Shown: in pieces, positions 5,230-7,259 of the stretch
Layout of the letters: every line of letters begins with the position of its first letter
Position numbering within the stretch: position 1 is the stretch's first letter
From: Candidatus Avipropionibacterium avicola
Lineage (GTDB): Bacteria; Actinomycetota; Actinomycetes; Propionibacteriales; Propionibacteriaceae
Direction of reading: 5' to 3'
Length of the DNA stretch: 7,259 bases
Assembly (NCBI GenBank): GCA_018715445.1
Contig: DVLP01000233.1
Location: 1 to 7,259 of the forward strand
Translations under genes and position numbers: made by a program
Notes under the pieces: model-generated
Database searches by the model: none
Seen by the model: the letters and a program-made list of their open reading frames with translations, nothing else
What the model was told of the DNA's origin: nothing

Positions 5230-5850
5230 TCAGGGGCCTTCGGTGCGGCGCAGGACCGCCACCAGGAAGTCCGAGTCCTCGGTGAACGGACGCAGGTCCC
5301 AGGTGCCGAGCCTGAGCTCGGGGACCAGCCCGGCGGACTCGGCATCGGCCCAGAACGCGTCGAAGTCGTAGCCCCGGTCCCGTCCGAACCCGATCACCGC
5401 GCGACCGCCGTCGGCGAGTGCCCTCGCGAAGCCGGCCAGCGCCGGGCGTCGTTCGGAGGTGGCCAGGAAGGTCATCACGTTGCCAGCACAGACGATCAGG
5501 TCGAAGGGCTCGTCGATGCCGTACGAGCTCAGGTCGAGCGTCGCCAGGTCGTCACAGATCCATCGTGCCGCGGGATGCTCGGCCTCGGCCGCAGCGATCA
5601 GGGCCGGGTCGAGGTCGACCCCCACCACGGTGTGGCCCACCGCAGCGAGATGACCACCGATGCGACCGGGCCCGCACCCGGCATCGAGGATGCGGGAGCC
5701 GCGCGCAGCCATCGCATCGACGGTGCGGGCCTCCCCCACGATGTCATCGCCGCGTTCGGCCATGGCCCGGAATCGGTCGATGTACCACTGCGAGTGGTCC
5801 GGCTTGTCGGCCAGCATCTGGCGCCAACGGTTCTGGTCCTGAGCGTTCAT
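5230..5850 (-). CDS. Class I SAM-dependent methyltransferase
   Basis: This soluble Rossmann-fold enzyme transfers a methyl group from S-adenosylmethionine to an unidentified acceptor. From the ATG at 5850 it has 206 residues. Motif I is ILDAGCGPGRIG at about 54-65. The acidic end of strand 2, VVGVDLDP, is at about 75-82. WICDDLATLDL follows at about 97-107 and FDLIVCAGNVMTFL, the motif IV region, at about 116-129. This is the compact Methyltransf_11/25-like layout with a complete SAM pocket; nothing in it reveals the substrate. A GTG at 5859 in the same frame would overlap the upstream LpdA stop as GTGA and add three residues. I prefer 5850 because GGTGAG lies four bases before that ATG, while the GTG has no clear site. 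Either way it is coupled to the LpdA-like gene. A role in quinone or glycan modification would be speculation. Confidence 0.88.
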   Translation of the reverse strand: MNAQDQNRWRQMLADKPDHSQWYIDRFRAMAERGDDIVGEARTVDAMAARGSRILDAGCGPGRIGGHLAAVGHTVVGVDLDPALIAAAEAEHPAARWICDDLATLDLSSYGIDEPFDLIVCAGNVMTFLATSERRPALAGFARALADGGRAVIGFGRDRGYDFDAFWADAESAGLVPELRLGTWDLRPFTEDSDFLVAVLRRTEGP

Positions 5851-5855
5851 CGGGC

Positions 5856-7259
5856 TCACCGTACGTGTTCGACGGCGTGCAGGTGCAGCTGGCGGGCCGC
5901 TTCGGCCAACGACCCGGAGACCGACGGATAGATGGTGAACGCCTGGGCGAAGTCGTCGACCGTGGTCCGACTGTGGACCGCCAGCGACAGGGCGTGCACC
6001 AGTTCGCTGGCCCGGGGGGCGACCACCACGCCCCCGATGATGATCCCGGTCAACGGCAGGCAGAACACCTTCACGAAACCGTCGGCGACCCCCTGCATCT
6101 TGGCGCGCGGGTTGGTGCGCAACGGCAACATCACCCCGACCGCACGGACCTCCGCGGTGTCGACATCGGTCTGGGTGGCGCCGACCGTGGCGATCTCCGG
6201 GGCGGTGAACACGTTCGACGAGACCTGCTTCAGGTCCAACGGACTGACCGCATCACCCAGGGCGTGCCACATCGCGATCCGCCCCTGCATCGCCGCGACC
6301 GAGGCGAGCATCAGCACCCCGGTGCAGTCCCCGGCGGCGTACACCCCGTTGGTGGTGGTGCGCGACACCTTGTCGACCGCGATGAACCCGGCCTCGTCGC
6401 ACTCGACCCCGGCGGTCTCCAGACCCAGATCGGCGGTGTTGGCGATCGACCCCACCGCGAGCAGGCAGTGCGATCCGGTGACCTCGCGACCATCGGTGAG
6501 GGTGACCACCACCTGGTCACCGTCCCGGCGCACCGACGCGGCTCGGGACTTGCCCATCACGGTCATCCCCCGGCGGGTGAACACGTCCTCCAGCACCTGG
6601 GCGGCATCGGCATCCTCCCCCGGCAGCACCCGATCGCGGGACGAGACCAGCACCACGTCGGCCCCGAGGGCGTCGTAGGCACTGGCGAACTCGGCACCGG
6701 TGACCCCCGAGCCGACCACGATCAGGCGCTCGGGCAGGGTCTGCAGGTCGTAGACCTGGGTCCAGGTGAGGATGCGCTCGCCGTCGGGGACGGCGTCGGG
6801 CAGCACCCGGGGGTGGGCCCCGGTGGCCAGCAGCACGACATCGGCCGGGATCGACTCCTCACCGGCCTCGGTGGTGGCCACGACCGTACGGGGACCGTCG
6901 AGCCGACCGGTGCCGGTGATGATGCGGATCCCCTCGGTCCGGAGTCGGGTCGCGATGTCGTCGGACTGCTGCTGGGCCAGGCCCAGCACGCGCTGGTTGA
7001 CCGCGGCCAGGTCGACCCGGACGGTGTCCTGGGCGCTGGAGCCGTCGCTGTAGCGGATGCCGAGCTGCTCGGACTCGGCCACGCCGGTCATCACGTCCGC
7101 GGTCGCGATCAGGGTCTTGGACGGCACGCAGTCGGTGACGACCGCCGAACCGCCCATCCGGTCGTTCTCGACCAGGACGACGTCACCGCCCAACTGGCGC
7201 GCCACCAGCGCTGCCTCGTAGCCTCCCGGCCCGCCTCCGATGATCACCACGCGCGTCAT
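5856..7259 (-). CDS. lpdA: LpdA-type FAD-dependent NAD(P)H:quinone reductase (not a lipoamide dehydrogenase)
   Basis: This 467-residue flavoprotein resembles Mycobacterium tuberculosis LpdA (Rv3303c) along its whole length; that protein reduces quinones with NAD(P)H and aids oxidative-stress survival. An FAD-binding GGGPGGYEAA lies at 8-17, the NAD(P)-binding VVGSGVTGAEF at 181-191, the second FAD motif GVYAAGDCTG at 305-314 and the dimerisation domain from about 350. The active-site segment is GGSAVVTDCVPSK (36-48): only Cys44 of the usual Cys pair remains, with Ala39 in place of the first. The C-terminal His-Glu dyad is replaced by YPSVSGS (444-450). It therefore cannot run the dithiol chemistry of lipoamide dehydrogenase, as in LpdA. 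The ATG is the last codon of the window and matches the mycobacterial N-terminus, so the gene appears complete, with its promoter outside. Confidence 0.93.
   Translation of the reverse strand: MTRVVIIGGGPGGYEAALVARQLGGDVVLVENDRMGGSAVVTDCVPSKTLIATADVMTGVAESEQLGIRYSDGSSAQDTVRVDLAAVNQRVLGLAQQQSDDIATRLRTEGIRIITGTGRLDGPRTVVATTEAGEESIPADVVLLATGAHPRVLPDAVPDGERILTWTQVYDLQTLPERLIVVGSGVTGAEFASAYDALGADVVLVSSRDRVLPGEDADAAQVLEDVFTRRGMTVMGKSRAASVRRDGDQVVVTLTDGREVTGSHCLLAVGSIANTADLGLETAGVECDEAGFIAVDKVSRTTTNGVYAAGDCTGVLMLASVAAMQGRIAMWHALGDAVSPLDLKQVSSNVFTAPEIATVGATQTDVDTAEVRAVGVMLPLRTNPRAKMQGVADGFVKVFCLPLTGIIIGGVVVAPRASELVHALSLAVHSRTTVDDFAQAFTIYPSVSGSLAEAARQLHLHAVEHVR

Noticed and set aside
5179..5931. Plus-strand open frame of 250 codons across the methyltransferase
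   Set aside because: It lies antisense to a clear SAM-binding protein and crosses into the LpdA gene; no motif or ribosome site supports it.

Overview
This is GC-rich DNA from an actinobacterium. The evidence is the near-saturated G/C third codon positions, the frequent GTG starts and stop/start overlaps, and a gene that closely matches mycobacterial LpdA. The overall flavour suggests Propionibacteriales (Propionibacteriaceae or Nocardioidaceae), but that is an inference. Every gene I can support lies on the minus strand, so the window reads biologically from its right end to its left end.

Right part (about 7259 to 5230): an LpdA-type flavoprotein NAD(P)H:quinone reductase is followed almost without a gap by a class I SAM-dependent methyltransferase. 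The LpdA protein begins exactly at the window edge. This pair looks like ordinary chromosomal housekeeping or accessory metabolism.

Middle and left part (about 5091 to 1): a surface-glycoconjugate locus. In transcription order it holds a CapK/PaaK-like adenylate-forming enzyme, an intact HxGH cytidylyltransferase-like protein, a polyprenyl-phosphate sugar-phosphate transferase of the WbaP type, a second nucleotidyltransferase-like protein that has lost its catalytic motif, a single-pass membrane protein with an acidic Pro/Glu/Ser linker and an extracytoplasmic domain, and a secreted protein with a fibrinogen-like CDxxxxGGGW motif that runs off the left edge. The last four genes are joined by TGATG, TGATG and ATGA overlaps, so they are almost certainly co-translated. 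A reasonable hypothesis is that the transferase starts an undecaprenyl-linked glycan, the intact cytidylyltransferase supplies a CDP-activated polyol or similar unit, and the membrane and fibrinogen-like proteins assemble with or bind the exported product.

Non-coding signals are concentrated around the intact cytidylyltransferase gene. A 13-bp stem with a 7-nt bulge spans the stop codon of the CapK-like gene. Its spacer of about 120 nt holds a perfect 7+7 palindrome (TTGTCGA-ca-TCGACAA) and a possible 25-26 codon leader ORF that overlaps the cytidylyltransferase start by GTGA. A second strong hairpin sits at the end of the cytidylyltransferase gene itself. I see no tRNA, rRNA, CRISPR array, insertion sequence or long repeat. 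No stretch longer than 140 bases lacks a gene.
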